32,500 nt of DNA from Mesostigma viride (Eukaryota; Streptophyta; Mesostigmatophyceae; Mesostigmatales; Mesostigmataceae), in assembly GCA_009746045.1 (NCBI GenBank), contig RPFO01002178.1:1-32500 (forward strand), in the 5' to 3' direction. Of this stretch, positions 23,201 to 32,252 are shown piece by piece (the stretch's first letter is position 1; the number at the start of each line of letters is the position of its first letter). Below the pieces are notes generated by a model, which ran no database searches, had not been told where the DNA came from, and was given only the letters and a program-made list of their open reading frames with translations. A program made the translations under genes and the position numbers.

Positions 23201-26200
23201 CTTCTCCTCGCACTCGTAGCCGTTGTGGGTGCGCAGCGTGGCGCGTACAAACTCGGTGAGCATGTGCACGGATTCCGAATACGCGATATTGCGCTTGACG
23301 GCCGAGCTGGCACACACAAACGTGAACATGATGGCCACAGAGTCCCTGGGGGGCAGGTCTGTCAGGTACGAATCACTCGCGGGCGCATTGAAGAAGGACG
23401 GCGAGAGTTGCTCGGGCGAGCGCAGCGGGCGGAAGGGCACGCGCCCCAGGAGGGCCTGCGGGAGCACCGTCATGAGGCCCAGGGGGGGCAGCTCCTTGCT
23501 CAGCACGTGGTCCCCCATGCTGAACGCGACCAGCGGCATGTGCTCCGATTCCATGTCCAGAGACGCCCACGCTTCCACCGACAGGAGCACCTGGCCACCC
23601 TGGTCCGGCGCGTCACCGATGGCCTTGGCCAGGGTGACCACCTTGCCCAGGTAGCGCTGCAGCCCATTGGGGTGCTGGTAGGTAGCTTCGGGCACGCCCA
23701 CGTGGATGCCCATGCGCACGCGGAGGCCGCGGTAGAGGAGGGAGCCGTTCTTGCCTCGGACCTCTGCACCCAGGGGGTGGGTCAGCAGTTCCGGGGGCCA
23801 ATCATAGGACGCAGCGGAGTGGAACCAATTGTGGTTAAGCAGCTTGCCCTGCCCCGGGGTCTTCTCAGGGTGCAGCAGCGCCAGCTGTGCATCCATGGTC
23901 CAATGCAGCGCGTCGCTGGCGTTGTGGAAGACGAGCTCAAACGCGTCTCCCTCGGTGTTGCTCTCGTAGCCATTGTGCTTGGGCAGCAGCGCACGCAGCA
24001 CCTGCCGGGGGACGTTGCGGTGAGGGCACAAGGGGCAGAGTGCAGCTGTTTTAGGTCGATACTACAGCATGGGTGGCAAGGAGAGTAGCTATCAGTGCTA
24101 AAAAAGCACAAAATTTACAGACTGGGTGGCAAACCCTTACTAAGGAAGCATGTTCAGAAGCTTAGGCGCCCTCCCTCCTTGTTGCCCATCAGGGGTTGAC
24201 GATTCCTTTATTGATACTACATGACGCCACTTAATATAGTAATACAGGAGCATGCCGTGAGAGATTCCTTTATTGATACTACATGACGCCACTTAATATA
24301 GTAATACAGAAGCATGCCGTGAGAGATTCCTTTATTGATACTACATGACGCCACTTAATATAGTAATACAGAAGCATGCCGTGAGAGATTCCTTTATTGA
24401 TACTACATGACGCCACTTAATATAGTAATACAGAAGCATGCCGTGAGAGATTCCTTTATTGATACTACATGACGCCACTTAATATAGTAATACAGAAGCA
24501 TGCCGTGAGAGATTCCTTTATTGATACCACATGACGCCACCTAATATAGTAATACAGAAGCATGCCGTGAGAGATTCCTTTATTGATACTACATGACGCC
24601 ACTTAATATAGTAATACAGGAGCATGCCGTGAGAGATTCCTTTATTGATACTACATGACGCCACTTAATATAGTTATACAGAAGCATGCCGTGAGAGATT
24701 CCTTTATTGATACTACATGACGCCACTTAATGTAGTAATACAGAAGCATGCCGTGAGAGATTCCTTTATTGATACTACATGACGCCACTTAATATAGTAA
24801 TACAGAAGCATGCCGTGAGAGATTCCTTTATTGATACTACATGACGCCACTTAATATAGTAATACAGAAGCATGCCGTGAGAGATTCCTTTATTGATACT
24901 ACATGACGCCACTTAATATAGTAATACAGAAGCATGCCGTGAGAGATAGGGTTTAGGGGCCATGGAAATGCAGGATGCTGAATGAAATCCCATGCCATCA
25001 GTGAAAAACACTAGTTCCAGCATGAACAGTGCAGTGACTTGTCGTTGAACCAGGACCTACTGCCTATGCGAAGGCAGATAAAAACCCTACGGTACGTGCA
25101 TGAAGACTTTATGCCACACGTCAGCCACTACCACAGGTTGCCGCCACCACAGAAACTCGGCAGTGAGGTTGTTGGCCACACCCACCCGGTAGTGGATCTG
25201 CAGCGACTGCACCATGACCTCTGGGTTCCACTCCCACAGCGCGGTCGACCCCTCGATCTGTGTGGAGACAGAGGCAGGCGAGGGCATAGATGCAGATTGA
25301 TACTAGTCAGATAAGAAAGGTGGAGAGCAAGGGGTTGACCCCTCGATCTGTGCGGAGACAGAGCCAGGTCGAGGGCATAGACAGGTTAGTGGTCAGGTAA
25401 GAAGGAAGAGAGCAAGGGGGCAGACCCCTAGATCCGCGAGAATGCATAGCCACATATTGATTGTGGATAGGGCAGACCGAATCAGAATAGAGGCAAGCAG
25501 GCAGGCCGACCCCTAGATCCATGAGAAGGCAGAGCCACGCGTTGATATCCTATTCAAATCAATACATGATGGAGGGGTCTCCCCTGCCCCCTCCATCACA
25601 TATTGCTTTTGAATAGGATAGCTTGAATAAATGAAGAGGGAAGCAGGAGTTGACCCCTCAATCACATATTGATTGTGGGTGAGGTAGTTGGAATAAGAGA
25701 TTACGCAAGCAGGGGAGCTGACCCTACAATCTGGTCGCAGGTTAAGGAAGGCAAGGGTGAAGACAGGAAAGGTAGGTATGTCACTGCTACAGACTATCTC
25801 TTCTTTGAAGATGATAAGTTTTGGGTATGCGACCGGCAGCATGTAAGATGTGGAGCGAAAAATAGGAACAAATATAAGAGGACAGAAGTATGGACGCCGA
25901 GCCAACTCAACAAACAGCTACAGGCAGGCGACATAAATCTAAATTGTCATACATGATAGATTATATACTAGGCACTACACCATACATGGGATAACTAGCT
26001 AGACAAGAGCCACACTGAAGAGGGAGTGATGCGGTCTACCCCTCGACATGTGTGCAGGCAAGCGAGGGTAAATACGTCTAGAAACTTGCCCACCTACTGC
26101 CTAACTTGGGGGCAAAATGCAAGCCCTGGTGCCGTCTGCCGCCCATTGAGCGCTGGACGCACTTAATGTGGCCTCCATCCAACGTGGCTCGGACACACAG

Positions 26201-29200
26201 CATGCTTGGGTAGGGGATCGATCACGTGAGAGATAGAGACCCGTTGCTTTGCATGCCGGACCTAGCCGCTCCTGACATTGCGCATACATCTCCGGCGGTC
26301 TTCTCACATGGCCACTCTATTTGCGATGTTTACAAGAGCTCTGGGGTCTCCAGCCAACCAATGGAAGTGTCCACCATGCCAGCCCTGACCCCTCTGTTTC
26401 TTCTTATTATTACGTGCCTGTTATATTTTCATGACTTATGGTCCAACTGCTTATGATCCCCTCGTGCACTTACGTCCGTGAATACAACCGCCACGTGCTG
26501 GCCCTCGGCCGGCCGGGGCCTCCTCCTGGTCTTCATCAGCTGCCGTCTGGCGCGCTCCACACACAGCCCCCTCAGCTGCTTGCACAGCAGGAGCGACAGC
26601 AGGAGTGACAGGAACAGGCCAAGCGCCACGGGCAGCCAGATCTTGAGCCAGCTGGGGGTGGCGTGACGCTCGACCTCACCCTCACAGAAGAGACCCTTGA
26701 ACCCCCTGTCGCACACGCACCAACCAAGCCAGGAGGAGAGGTTCCCCCCGGCGTCTGCGTTCATCCGAGCGGTCGGGTACGTGCAGGATCCATGCCCTGA
26801 GCAAGGCGGCGCCGTGTCGTTGCCGCCGCACCCCGCATGGACATCGCACACAGGGAACATGGTCTCCACCTCTTGCCCCAGCATCCGCGCTATCCGGCAA
26901 TCCGCCAGCCTTTGCTGCTGGCCCCGGGCAAAGTTGTCTCTTGTCACGACGCGCTCGGTGGAGACATCCAGGGAGAGGAGCCTCTCTCCCAGGGTCTGCT
27001 GGTGCAGCATGGCGGCCATGTAGGTGATGTACGTGCCCAGCTGGAGCTGTTGCCCCCGCAAGAAGAGGCAAGGACAACATGGCGTGCCGTGGACGTGGGG
27101 GGGAGAACAGCAATGGACTTAATGATCAGTCGTCAGCATGGCAGAAAGGTGTGGGTGCAGGCACATCATAGCATCTTTAAAATAAAAGACCTTGCTATTA
27201 GATAGGGAACGAGCCAGAAAGAAAAGCTAGGAAAGAAGGCAATTTAATTCCTTAGGGAGCTGGCTAGCTGGTTGGGAAAATGCATGAATGCATACCGTGC
27301 CCCATGGTTGGCCATGAAAGGCATACAATGGAGCTGCAGATTGATGCCCTACCGCATGTTTAGGCCATACGCCTTTAAACGGTGGACCACCCGCTTTGGG
27401 TGGCTCATGATAGAGATCGATGCATGAAGACCTGCTGTCTGAATCTTGAAAGACGAATTGAACACGAGATCTGGCCGCTCGACACAGTCCCTGGCACTCT
27501 GAACTCACAGATTTTTTTGACAACTACCCACGAAACGATGACCATGGCACTTAATCCACGGCAAAATTCGAAGCAGTTCAACCCCAATGGCCAAAGAAAC
27601 ATCCAAGTCACATCAACATGGCTGTGTCACCTACAGGGCTTGCACCCCCCCACCCCCCCGCCCCCCCTCCCCCCCCAACCCACCGACCCACCGACCCCCA
27701 CCCCCCACCCCCCCACCCCACCCCCCCCACCCACCCCCCCGCCCACCCCCCCGCCCACCCCCCACCCACCCACCCACCCACCCCCCACCCCACCCACCCA
27801 CCCACCCACGCCCACCCACCCACCCACCCACCCACCCACCCACCCACCCACCCACCCACCCACCCACCCACCCACCCACCCACCCGCCCACCCGCCCGCC
27901 GCCCACCCACCCACCCACCCACCCACCCACCCACCCACCCACCCACCCACCCACCCACCCACCCACCCACCCACCCACCCACCCACCCACCCACCCACCC
28001 ACCCACCCACCCACCCACCCACCCACCCACCCACCCACCCACCCACCCACCCACCCACCCACCCACCCACCCACCCACCCACCCACCCACCCACCCACCC
28101 ACCCGCCCGCCCGAGACATTTGCCTGCGTCTCACATATACCTGTGGGTCCAGGCACCCTGTGTGGCGCTGCCCCCCCAGCAAACTATTCGGGTACACAAA
28201 CGCTTGGACGTCCTTGGAGAAGCACACCATGCTGAACATCCTCGTCTTGGCCCCACAGTCAGCCGTAACATTCTCATCCTCTAGGACCTGGAGGGCCAAC
28301 GAGACATCGTCCGCTTGAAGCGGTGCCACCACTACCGCATCATAAGTGCTGGCACTCTTGACGCTGCTATCATTCTGGTGGAACAGCTTCGCGAGTCCCT
28401 GGACAAAGGGAGGCCGGGAGGTCAGCGCGGGGGGAGAGGGCTTGACCTGCAGCCTGGCTGCGCTAAGGAGCCTGCACGGATCCGCCAGCTCGGCGGCAAT
28501 GTCGCTCCCATTCGTTACCCCCGGCTCCTTCCACCCGTCACAAAACAGCGACCACACACCGGTGCCTGCCTCTGCGCTCCCCTGGACCGGCAGCTCCCAA
28601 AAACCATCCGCGAAGACGACGCTATTATTGAAAAACCCGTCCGCAAAGCTGTGCACCGTCTGCGGCCACAGCGGCAAGTACAAGATCGGCGCATACACGA
28701 GCACCGACGGCCCGGGCGCGTTCCTGAGCCGGTCCCTGGCGAGACGCCCCAGGGATGTCCACCCCCGAGCGGATGGCCCCACGAACCCATCGGCCAGAAA
28801 GGGGGCCAGGAACGTATCCACGGGGAGGGACTGGTCCCGGAACGCTCCCAGCCAGTAGGTGCGGTTCCCCTTCATCCGGCCAATGCGAGCCATGTCGTCC
28901 ATCAGGTGCGGGTTTATGAACCACTGAGTGGTGTCCAGGCTGAGTATCGAGGTCCAGTTGTCGTCCTGGATGGCTGCATCGGCGACCTTGCGCGAGAAGT
29001 GTCCGGTGAAGTCCTCGTCCTGCCCCATCACCCTGCGAGGAGCAACCGGGGAACGGGCGTATGACACGAGCGGTATGGCACGCGACCCGAGGAGTGAGCA
29101 CCGCGTCGTGAGCAAGGATGTAGGACACCACCAAGGCAAAGCGTCGTGAGCAAGGATGTAGGACACCACCAAGGCACAGCACCAAAGGAGCACCAGGTGC

Positions 29201-31405
29201 AGATGCTCAGTGAGCCCAGCCTCTGACGTCGGTGGCAAGATGATGCCCAGTACTTAGGTAAATGTGCAAGTAATTAGTGTAGCAGGTAGCAACCACAGCA
29301 TATCCAGCAACTAGTAGTATGATTGTAGTATTATTATATGATCAATGTGGAAGTAGTAGTATAAGTATATACAGCAAGTAGTATTATCACTTAGTAACAA
29401 GCAATTTAGACAGAGGTACTTCTTGTAGTATCACTGACTATCGTTTATACTAGCATTCTAGCAGTTAAAACACCACAGTAGCGCGCGCTACCATGAATGA
29501 ATATCCGGTTATTATCATGATCACATTACAATCTAGCGAATGTAACAGTGATGTGACTAGTGGTTTCACCGCTGAAATTACTTGTAATACTACTAGATGT
29601 ACTAGTGGTAAAACGCAAACATAAACAGTAATACATTGTCTGGCCCCCACTTGAGGCAGGCAGCTGGATGGTGGCCGACCGAACAAAACCCATGACAAAG
29701 GAAAGCCAATGATCAAGCAAAAAGTAAGGCAGGGCAAAGCACACCCTGCCACCCACCAAGTGTACAACGTCCCTGGCATGTCCCTCTGTGCGTCCAGCAG
29801 CCCTGCAATGACCTCTCGCCGCAGCTCCACCATGGTGGGCAGCGTGGCGAGCACGTGGAACTTGACGCTGGAACGGTGGAAGCAAGGGCAGCCGGTCGCG
29901 CTCGTGTTGGCAACACCGGGGTCGCCACACACGGGGAATCCTTCCTCTCGGCACACCTCCCGTGCAATATCCGCGTCCGTCACCTGCGCCGTCGTATAAT
30001 TTGCAACCATTGGTCGATCAAATGTTGGTAACCTTTATTCCCGACAACCTTCTGCATAAAAAAGGGTCGCCAAAGTCTCATTAACTTCAGGAGGTCTCGT
30101 CAGGAAAAGGTGATGTATTTGCGGTATGTTCAATCCTAGTGGTTCTCTTTCAATTGCCCGTGAGAGAGGCAAATGATGAGATGTCAACGACGGGCCAGGG
30201 ACCTTCAAGTGTGTGGCTATAGGGATCCTGGGATGGAATGGAAGATCATAGAGTTGGAGAAAGGGTTGCTGTGGCCAAACATTGTTCAACAGTCTAAAGG
30301 GAACCCAGGAGAAGAGGGGTTGATGGACGGTGATGTGGTAGAGGCGGCTAAAGTCCTTGGGTAATTGGGTATGCGACTATCCGTAGGCGCATGCGGCACG
30401 TCTGCACGAGTCTTACATTCCGAGGTGCTTTAAATTGACTAGACGCAATGTCACGATGGCACACAAACAGGCAAAACTGGAGCTGATGCTGAAACGTGTT
30501 AGCAACGCACGTGGGAGGCTTGCCATGCAAGAGGGCGGAGAGACTAGGATACTGGGGTGGGGGAGGACAAGAAATGAAGGAGGTGGCAAAGGGGGAGGAG
30601 GGGGAAAAATGGGAGGGGGGCGAGAGGTTGGGCAGCAGGAGTTGCAGGAGTGATGGGTATACACACATCAGTGGTGTAGTGGATCGGCGGCCAGCAACAG
30701 CACAATTAGGGACCTTCCTACCTCTCCCCAAGAGATGAAGCGTGCGGTTGATGACACGTCATTGGTGAGCATCTGCCCTGTCACCAGCTCTTGCACCGCC
30801 AACGCCACTGCCAGGTATCCCTGGGAGTAGTGCGGCTGTTCCAGCGCGGTGACGGCCTTGCCTGCATGGACATCCGCCAGCACCTGCACGGACGTCTCGA
30901 GCACCAGCACGTGGGCGTCTTGCAACAAACTTCGCAGTTGGAGGGCGTCCTTGACCATCTTGTAGGTGGCCGTATCCAACAGGACCAGCGCGGTGCCGTT
31001 GCCCGCCGCCCAGGGCCCGTCGGAGGCGATCTCGAGCAGGACCAGCACCACCTGCACGAAGATGTCGGATGCCACGTGCAAGGTCCCCTGGAGGCCTCGC
31101 GAGGTGGACGCTTCCACTACCGCCCGGCACATCGCTTGAGATGCCTCGTTCTCCCCGCGGGTGTTGATGCAGTGGACGCGCTGCATGCCCGCCGATATCA
31201 GCTGCTCTGCTGCCGCCGCCGCCACCGCCTCCGTAACGGAGCCGATGTGGACACACCCAGCCTGGGGGGTGGGAGCCGCCTTGTCCCCAGATTCTGGCCC
31301 CGCGATCTGTGCCCTCAGTTGCGAGAGCAGGGACTGCGGCACATTCCCCACGATGTAGATGGGGATGCCTTTCTGGGCTGCCACGTCCAGCAGTGGGGAC
31401 GTGTA
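19577..31405 (-). CDS. Receptor-type class III nucleotide cyclase (tandem sugar-binding-like ectodomain, EGF, one TM, two cyclase domains), 5' partial
   Basis: Eight exons (30,722-31,405; 29,757-29,983; 28,141-29,032; 26,474-27,046; 25,186-25,257; 22,977-24,001; 21,488-21,725; 19,577-20,203) join with GT-AG introns and matching phases into 1,445 codons without a stop. Fragment residues: 1 to about 250, second half of a periplasmic-binding-protein-like module; about 277-660, a second such module; about 682-722, EGF-like; 736-756, transmembrane helix with Arg/Lys after it; about 785-1000, cyclase domain 1; about 1037-1245, cyclase domain 2; then a Ser/Pro-rich tail. Metal aspartates are Asp792 and Asp835 in domain 1. 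Transition-state Asn1191 and Arg1195 are in domain 2. It should bind an extracellular small molecule and make cAMP or cGMP inside the cell. The start and signal peptide lie beyond the window. Confidence 0.85.
20204..21487 (-). other. Cyclase receptor intron, 1.28 kb, with (CCCT)n
   Basis: Phase 0. LGEFPLK joins GVSAPVELVQV, matching the end of a cyclase domain. Outside the repeat (20,204-20,873) no coding signal was seen. Confidence 0.85.
20874..21474 (+). repeat. (CCCT)n microsatellite, AGGG on the transcribed strand
   Basis: About 150 tetranucleotide units with scattered CTCCTCCCT slips and a few CCTG interruptions clustered near 21,068-21,085, 21,136 and 21,417-21,472. Long frames through it are Pro-Ser-Leu polymers. 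It ends 13 bases before the exon 7 donor. Confidence 0.95.
21488..21725 (-). CDS. Cyclase receptor exon 7: catalytic second half of cyclase domain 2
   Basis: 238 nt (acceptor GGTTACAG|C, donor CTCAAG|GTGGGG). It reads GLRIKTGICW, GRAAYYGPLMNRAARM and ADGETLCN, ending SLGEFPLK. Asn1191 and Arg1195 in MNRAARM are the transition-state pair of class III cyclases, kept here and missing from domain 1. The position that is Asp in adenylate and Cys in guanylate cyclases appears to be Ala1184. Confidence 0.9.
21726..22976 (-). other. Cyclase receptor intron, 1.25 kb, with a 59-bp x 8 array
   Basis: Phase 2: the split Arg codon (CG|C) is restored exactly. Besides the 59-bp array, 21,780-22,180 and 22,650-22,970 show no coding signal. 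Confidence 0.85.
22182..22650 (+). repeat. 59-bp tandem array, 8 units
   Basis: The unit starts TAGCTTTGTTAAGAGCATAG and ends TTTTGGAAAAGTAAA. Copies are nearly identical, differing at one GAGAG/GGGAG site and one TAG/AAG site. No unique spacers. Confidence 0.95.
22977..24001 (-). CDS. Cyclase receptor exon 6: most of cyclase domain 1 and first half of domain 2
   Basis: 1,025 nt, ending at phase 2 (TTCCG|GTGAGT). Domain 1 continues NGYESNTEGDAFELVF (second metal aspartate, Asp835), GLRVRMGIHVGVPE and YLGKVVTLAKAIGDA, where Thr939 and Lys942 replace the usual Asn and Arg. Domain 2 begins DSVAIMFTFVCASS, with Phe1044 in place of the first metal aspartate. It goes on NGYECEEKDGNFLLAF, with Gly1085 in place of the second and Glu1081 at the base-selecting position. 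The losses in the two domains are complementary. Confidence 0.9.
24002..25185 (-). other. Cyclase receptor intron, 1.2 kb, with a 62-bp x 12 array
   Basis: Phase 0. The upstream exon ends LQIHYR and the downstream exon starts VLRALLPKHNGYE. About two thirds of the intron is the tandem array. The rest shows no coding signal. Confidence 0.85.
24201..24944 (+). repeat. 62-bp tandem array, 12 units
   Basis: The unit starts GATTCCTTTATTGATACTAC and ends GCATGCCGTGAGA. The twelve copies differ by only a few substitutions (GAAGCATG versus GGAGCATG; single changes near 24,530, 24,675 and 24,732). There are no unique spacers. The near identity indicates recent expansion or homogenisation. Confidence 0.95.
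25186..25257 (-). CDS. Cyclase receptor exon 5: 72-nt micro-exon of cyclase domain 1
   Basis: Exactly 24 codons between CTCCACACAG|ATC and CGG|GTGGGT. It reads IEGSTALWEWNPEVMVQSLQ then IHYR, the canonical stretch after the first metal aspartate in class III cyclases (FTDIEGST). Skipping it would keep frame but delete the nucleotide-binding turn. Confidence 0.9.
25258..26473 (-). other. Cyclase receptor intron, 1.2 kb, with degenerate copies of its own 3' splice site
   Basis: Phase 0, strong GTAAGT donor. Next to the true acceptor, segments resembling the acceptor plus the first bases of the following exon recur near 25,330-25,385, 25,420-25,450, 25,508-25,540, 25,650-25,665 and 26,036-26,060. 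The nearest copy keeps a complete splice acceptor. No coding signal elsewhere. Confidence 0.75.
26474..27046 (-). CDS. Cyclase receptor exon 4: end of binding module, EGF-like, transmembrane helix, start of cyclase 1
   Basis: 191 codons, phase 0 at both ends (acceptor GCAACAG|CTC, donor TTCACGGAC|GTAAGT). It opens LQLGTYITYMAAMLHQQ, completing the binding fold. An EGF-like pattern CSGHGSC ... WCVCDRGFKGLFCEG follows near 26,803-26,681. Then comes a hydrophobic helix IWLPVALGLFLSLLLSLLLC (about 26,641-26,580) and a basic stretch MKTRRRPRP, so the cyclase side is cytosolic. The exon ends at HVAVVFTD, the first cyclase strand and first metal aspartate. Confidence 0.9.
27047..28140 (-). other. 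Cyclase receptor intron, 1.1 kb, with (CCCA)n
   Basis: Phase 0 on both sides, so CLDPQ joins LQLGTYITYMAAMLHQQ directly. That is the expected continuation of the binding-protein fold, so no exon is needed in between. A minus-strand open frame at 27,227-27,523 is therefore not included in the gene. Confidence 0.8.
27647..28113 (+). repeat. (CCCA)n microsatellite, TGGG on the transcribed strand
   Basis: A disordered C-rich start (27,647-27,790) passes into about 80 CCCA units with a small CCCG interruption near 27,885-27,905. It lies wholly in an intron of the cyclase gene, so the pre-mRNA would carry a (UGGG)n tract. Confidence 0.95.
28141..29032 (-). CDS. Cyclase receptor exon 3: body of the second binding-protein-like module
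   Basis: 892 nt. Acceptor CTCCTCGCAG|G, donor CCACAG|GTATAT at phase 0. It reads VMGQDEDFTGHFSRKVADAA through to STYDAVVVAPLQADDVSLAL and MFSMVCFSKDVQAFVYPNSL, ending CLDPQ. The late part fits the strand-helix-strand in sugar-binding proteins where the ligand pocket forms. A large insertion rich in Trp, Pro and Asn-x-Ser/Thr sites (for example FFNNSVVFADGFW) lies inside the module. N-glycosylation-type sites fit an extracellular location. Confidence 0.8.
29033..29756 (-). other. Cyclase receptor intron, 724 bp, with a 38-bp tandem duplication
   Basis: Phase 2. Two copies of a 38-bp unit (GCGTCGTGAGCAAGGATGTA...) begin at 29,103 and 29,141. Elsewhere there are irregular AGTAGTAT-like tracts (29,290-29,400). 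No coding signal. Confidence 0.75.
29757..29983 (-). CDS. Cyclase receptor exon 2: link between binding modules
   Basis: 227 nt. It opens phase 0 at GCGCAG|GTGACG and leaves at phase 2 (CTTG|GTGGGT), so the split Trp codon is completed by the first base of the next exon. It reads VTDADIAREVCREEGFPVCG, then a Cys-containing linker GCPCFHRSS, then KFHVLATLPTMVELRREVIA with GLLDAQRDM. That last part is a typical first strand and helix of another periplasmic-binding-like module. The cysteines suggest extracellular disulfides. Confidence 0.8.
29984..30721 (-). other. Cyclase receptor intron, 738 bp
   Basis: Phase 0. No array like those in its neighbours, only a purine-rich stretch (30,530-30,625 on the plus strand) and no coding signal. 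Confidence 0.75.
30722..31405 (-). CDS. Cyclase receptor exon 1 (in window): binding-protein-like module, second half
   Basis: 228 codons, phase 0 at both ends, donor GAG|GTAGGA. The sequence fits the type 1 periplasmic-binding fold of sugar ABC transporters: a strand AAQKGIPIYIVGN, then HIGSVTEAVAAAAAEQLISA with MQRVHCIN, later TALVLLDTATYKMVKDAL and ALEQPHYSQGYLAVALAV. The acceptor used is GATGCGCAG|TAC at 31,406. Nine codons before it also read well (TLDDLADAQ), but no AG precedes them. The first half of this module must be in exons to the right of the window. Confidence 0.8.
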
Positions 31406-31830
31406 CTGCGCATCAGCCAGGTCATCAAGTGTGCATGAGACACAGACATGAAAAAGTATTAATTATGTTTTCTAAATTAGGCAATGGAGCAGAGGGAGCG
31501 GCAGGAAGAGGTGTGCAGTCCAAATATAGTCATATAATTTTTTTTTCCGTATAATAAGTTTTTCCAAAGTATTCCAAGTGAAAGAGTATGGTAGTACTGT
31601 GGTAGCCCTAGGGGCATAGTTTCACATGCTGGGGCAAGGAGGGGTGCCATGCGTCTGGCAACAGGGTAGTATTAGAGGATATAGGCAGCAGGCTAGTATT
31701 AGAGGAACACACGAGTGGGCGCACGCCCAGTATGTGTACGTGCACGCAGATGCTTGCGTGCCAGGCGGTTTGCTTGATTGGTCATAATGCTACCGTGGGT
31801 CAACGTCAACAATTCAAACAGAAAGTATAC
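31406..31830. other. Upstream intron or flank of the cyclase gene; no exon found
   Basis: The exon at 30,722-31,405 starts in the middle of a binding-protein fold, so this should be intron. The stretch before its acceptor is pyrimidine-rich on the minus strand. No earlier exon was recognised. Confidence 0.5.
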
Positions 31831-32105
31831 CAATAGTTGGACAGATTATATACCCAGAAACGGACAGCTAGAGCACCAAGGTAATCCATAGTTGGACAGA
31901 TTATATACCCAGAATCGGACAGCTAGAGCACCAAGGTAATCCATAGTTGGACAGATTATATACCCAGAATTGGACCGCTAGAGCACCAAGGTAATCCATA
32001 GTTGGACAGATTGTATACCCAGAATCGGACCGCTAGAGCACCAAGGTAATCCATAGTTGGACAGATTATATACCCAGAATCGGACCGCTAGAGCACCAAG
32101 GTAAT
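31831..32105 (+). repeat. 55-bp tandem array, 5 units plus diverged flank
   Basis: The unit begins CCATAGTTGGACAGATTATA (first copy CAATAGTTGG) and ends CACCAAGGTAAT. Starts are at 31,831, 31,886, 31,941, 31,996 and 32,051. Broken versions (TTGGACAGAT) continue to about 32,250. Confidence 0.95.
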
Positions 32106-32252
32106 TTGGACAGATAGCTTCCCCGTAATTTGACACAGATAGTGCATGACTAGAATCGGAAGGACAATATATCCAGTATTGAACCAAGAATATAATTGGA
32201 CAAATATTGTACCCGCAATCGGACTGATTGAGTATTCCAAGAATTGGACAGA

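Noticed and set aside
23225-24088. Plus-strand 287-residue open frame
   Set aside because: It is antisense to the well-supported cyclase exon at 22,977-24,001 and reflects GC-rich codon bias.
22182-24944. CRISPR array or clustered RNA genes in the 59-bp and 62-bp arrays
   Set aside because: Direct tandem repeats without spacers, no cas genes, no RNA-gene features, and located inside introns.
27227-27523. Extra exon of the cyclase gene on the minus strand
   Set aside because: The exons on both sides join in phase and give a continuous binding-protein fold without it. The frame has no clear matching splice sites.
27382-28318. Pro/Thr/His-rich cell-wall-type protein on the plus strand
   Set aside because: The Pro-Thr-His pattern is a CCCA tetranucleotide repeat within a minus-strand intron, and the flanks overlap cyclase exons antisense.
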